Shown here: positions 62,386 to 64,000 of the stretch, piece by piece
How positions within the stretch are numbered: the stretch's first letter is position 1
Layout: every line of letters starts with the position of its first letter
Origin: Bacillus sp. ISL-51
GTDB taxonomy: Bacteria > Bacillota > Bacilli > Bacillales > Bacillaceae
DNA length: 64,000 nucleotides
Assembly: GCF_018613535.1 (NCBI RefSeq)
Contig: NZ_JAGGQB010000004.1
Coordinates: 124,001 to 188,000 of the forward strand
Direction of reading: 5' to 3'
Notes under the pieces: generated by a model
What the model was told of the DNA's origin: nothing
The model's input: only the letters and a program-made list of their open reading frames with translations
Databases searched by the model: none
Made by a program: the position numbers and the translations under genes

Positions 62386-64000
62386 TTATACAACGATATT
62401 TCCGGTTTCTGTATCCGTTCTGTGTTTCACGATTACGCCTTTGATAATTTTGTTGCCGATGATCTTTGTGTTGGCGGAAGAGCTTGTTTGGATGGCTGAT
62501 GCAGAAGCTTGGGAAAGGTTGTTGATAGTATTGCCGGAGATAAGGGAATGAGTGGATCCGTTCAAATAAATTCCTATCGGGATGCCTGCCGTTCTGTTCA
62601 TTGTGATGGTATTGTCAATGATTTCATGAGTACCTGAATTGAGATACACGGTGACGATCAGCGGTGACGACTCAAAGCGGTTGCCGATGATCGAGGTGGC
62701 AGAGGCGGTCGAGCTGAAAATCGGATAATTTTTGTAGTTTCTGAAGAGGTTGGCTTTGATCACAGCCTTGGCGTCATTTGTCACAGAAATGGAATAAGAC
62801 TCGGCCGCTCCTTCAAACGCGTTCGGACTCAGTGTATTTCCTTCAATGTCGACCTTGCCTCCCATGACCCATATGCCCCGGCTGAACGATTTCAGTACAT
62901 TATTTTTAACGGTTATATTCCCGGCCGAAATGTTGATCGCGTCAATCACTTGATTGAGGCTGTTATTGATAAAGACGGTGTTTTCTGACAGCACCGCCCG
63001 AAGTCCCGTGGTTCGTCTCGTTTGGGATAGTCCATTTTCAATGACATTGCCTTCAACCGTCACATCCGTTGCCCGATAGACGGAAATGCCGGTGTTATCA
63101 AATTGATTGATTTTGTTATGGCTGACGAGGACGCTTTTTCCTCTCACGTCAATTCCGGTGGAGAAACCGGTAATGAGATTGTTGGAAATGATCGCATTGC
63201 TGCTCTCCTGCCCTTGTGACACACCTTGTCCCGCGATTCCTGTGCTTGCGCCGTTTGTCCGATACAGGACATTTCCTGTAATAACGGTTTGCGCGCCGTA
63301 CCCGTAGCTGATCGTGTTGTCAGCCTGATTTCCTTCAATTAATACGCCGTATCCGTTAAAGTTCGTGATGGAACTTGCGACGTTTCCGTTAAAAAAGTTG
63401 TTGCGGATGGTGATATGAAGGGCCTCTTCATAGTCAATACCGCCCTCTCCGTATCCCTCGATGTCAATGCCGAATTTCGGCGCCGTACCGTTTCCTGTTC
63501 CTGCGTCCTCGATGATGCATTCTTCCACTGTTACTGTGTTGCAGCCGGTGATGGAAATGTTATTTCGCCTTGACTGCCTGATGCCGCAGCGGCGGATGGT
63601 CACATGCTCTGATGTTTCGTAATCATTGTTTGTTCTTAATCCGAGCGGACTGATAATGATGCCGTCCCCCGTAAAATTTGAGATGTTTACGTTCTCCACA
63701 AGAATATTGCTGCTGCCTTCGATACATATTCCGAATCCCCATTCATGAGTCGACCGCAACGGGACATTGCGATAAGTGTGTTCATCACGCTCCCCGATAA
63801 TCTGTCCGCCTGTAATGGTGACGTTTTCTTTTCTTCCTATATAGAAAGCCGAATAACCCCAAGAGCTGTTCGGTGCTACTTTGATAATGCATTGCGGGTC
63901 CATGATAATGGATATATTACTCGGTACATTAATGCCGGCGTTTCGGAATGGCTGATTGCTGTCTCCGCCTAGGGTGCCGTTTATGCAGTAGGTTCCCTGC
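62386..64000 (-). CDS. yclG: Right-handed beta-helix protein, YclG type (5' end outside the window)
   Basis: At least 538 residues of a pectate-lyase-superfamily protein. The body is made of short beta-helix coils of the form N-x-I-x-x-N (for example EHVTIRRCGIRQSRRNNISI, NAIISNNLITGFSTGIDV, NTTVENNV-like turns), i.e. about 15 or more NosD/PbH1 repeats. The frame stays open past the ATG at 63903 up to the window edge (GTYCINGTLGGDSNQPFRNA), so the gene starts beyond 64000 and that ATG is not the start. B. subtilis YclG is about 577 residues. Substrate unknown; such proteins bind or cleave polysaccharides. Confidence 0.85.
   Translation of the reverse strand, partial: QGTYCINGTLGGDSNQPFRNAGINVPSNISIIMDPQCIIKVAPNSSWGYSAFYIGRKENVTITGGQIIGERDEHTYRNVPLRSTHEWGFGICIEGSSNILVENVNISNFTGDGIIISPLGLRTNNDYETSEHVTIRRCGIRQSRRNNISITGCNTVTVEECIIEDAGTGNGTAPKFGIDIEGYGEGGIDYEEALHITIRNNFFNGNVASSITNFNGYGVLIEGNQADNTISYGYGAQTVITGNVLYRTNGASTGIAGQGVSQGQESSNAIISNNLITGFSTGIDVRGKSVLVSHNKINQFDNTGISVYRATDVTVEGNVIENGLSQTRRTTGLRAVLSENTVFINNSLNQVIDAINISAGNITVKNNVLKSFSRGIWVMGGKVDIEGNTLSPNAFEGAAESYSISVTNDAKAVIKANLFRNYKNYPIFSSTASATSIIGNRFESSPLIVTVYLNSGTHEIIDNTITMNRTAGIPIGIYLNGSTHSLISGNTINNLSQASASAIQTSSSANTKIIGNKIIKGVIVKHRTDTETGNIVV

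Overview
The window is chromosomal DNA of a member of the Bacillus subtilis species complex, most likely of the B. amyloliquefaciens/B. velezensis branch. Gene content and order match the lrpC-to-yclG segment of B. subtilis, read in the opposite direction. Several B. subtilis genes expected here are missing (ydaC, ycnL, sipU, ycsA), and a complete yxeKLMNOPQ-type operon sits between yclH and gerKB, a place where B. subtilis does not have it. Species assignment is inferred from recalled synteny and protein similarity; no search was run.

Layout, left to right. (1) 1-6.7 kb: start of topB, lrpC, ydzA, amj (alternative lipid II flippase), a probable small RNA, then the general-stress genes ydaG, ydaF (frameshifted), ydaE, ydaD, and the acyl-CoA ligase ydaB. 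(2) 6.8-13 kb: mtlR (mannitol activator), ycsN, pbpC, yczJ, yczI. (3) 13-19.3 kb: lipC and the ycsF-ycsG-ycsI-kipI-kipA-kipR operon (5-oxoproline use and KinA inhibition), with a TnrA-like box and a probable KipR operator in front. (4) 19.4-21.3 kb: ycsE, a small charged ORF, ycsD, and a remnant of a dienelactone hydrolase gene. (5) 21.3-24.5 kb: mtlA-mtlF-mtlD, whose promoter has the same parts as the mtlR promoter. (6) 24.5-30.6 kb: a zinc-ribbon membrane protein, the copper genes ycnK-ycnJ-ycnI, the forespore pair glcU-gdh, and an EamA transporter. (7) 30.8-39.1 kb: gabD, gabT, gabR (GABA use), yczG, ycnE, ycnD, and the TetR/efflux pair ycnC-ycnB. (8) 39.1-44.5 kb: the Fur-box-preceded siderophore transporter yclNOPQ and aspartokinase yclM. 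(9) 44.6-51.2 kb: a tiny YjcZ-type sporulation peptide, an unrecognised 111-aa protein, the rapC-phrC quorum-sensing pair, two-component system yclJK, and its divergent ABC transporter yclI-yclH. (10) 51.2-57.9 kb: the yxeKLMNOPQ-type operon for uptake and breakdown of S-(2-succino)cysteine-type sulfur compounds. (11) 58-64 kb: germinant receptor operon gerKA-gerKC-gerKB, a small membrane protein, and an incomplete beta-helix protein (yclG type).

Nearly all protein genes can be assigned to known families. The less expected content lies in the non-coding DNA: long inverted repeats between divergent genes, matched MtlR/CcpA promoter layouts, a terminator-like hairpin at the very 5' end of the mtlA message, an exact YclJ-type direct repeat, and a probable sRNA. 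Two genes are decayed (ydaF by one missing base; a dienelactone hydrolase by an internal deletion). No tRNA, rRNA, insertion sequence, CRISPR array or prophage was seen.
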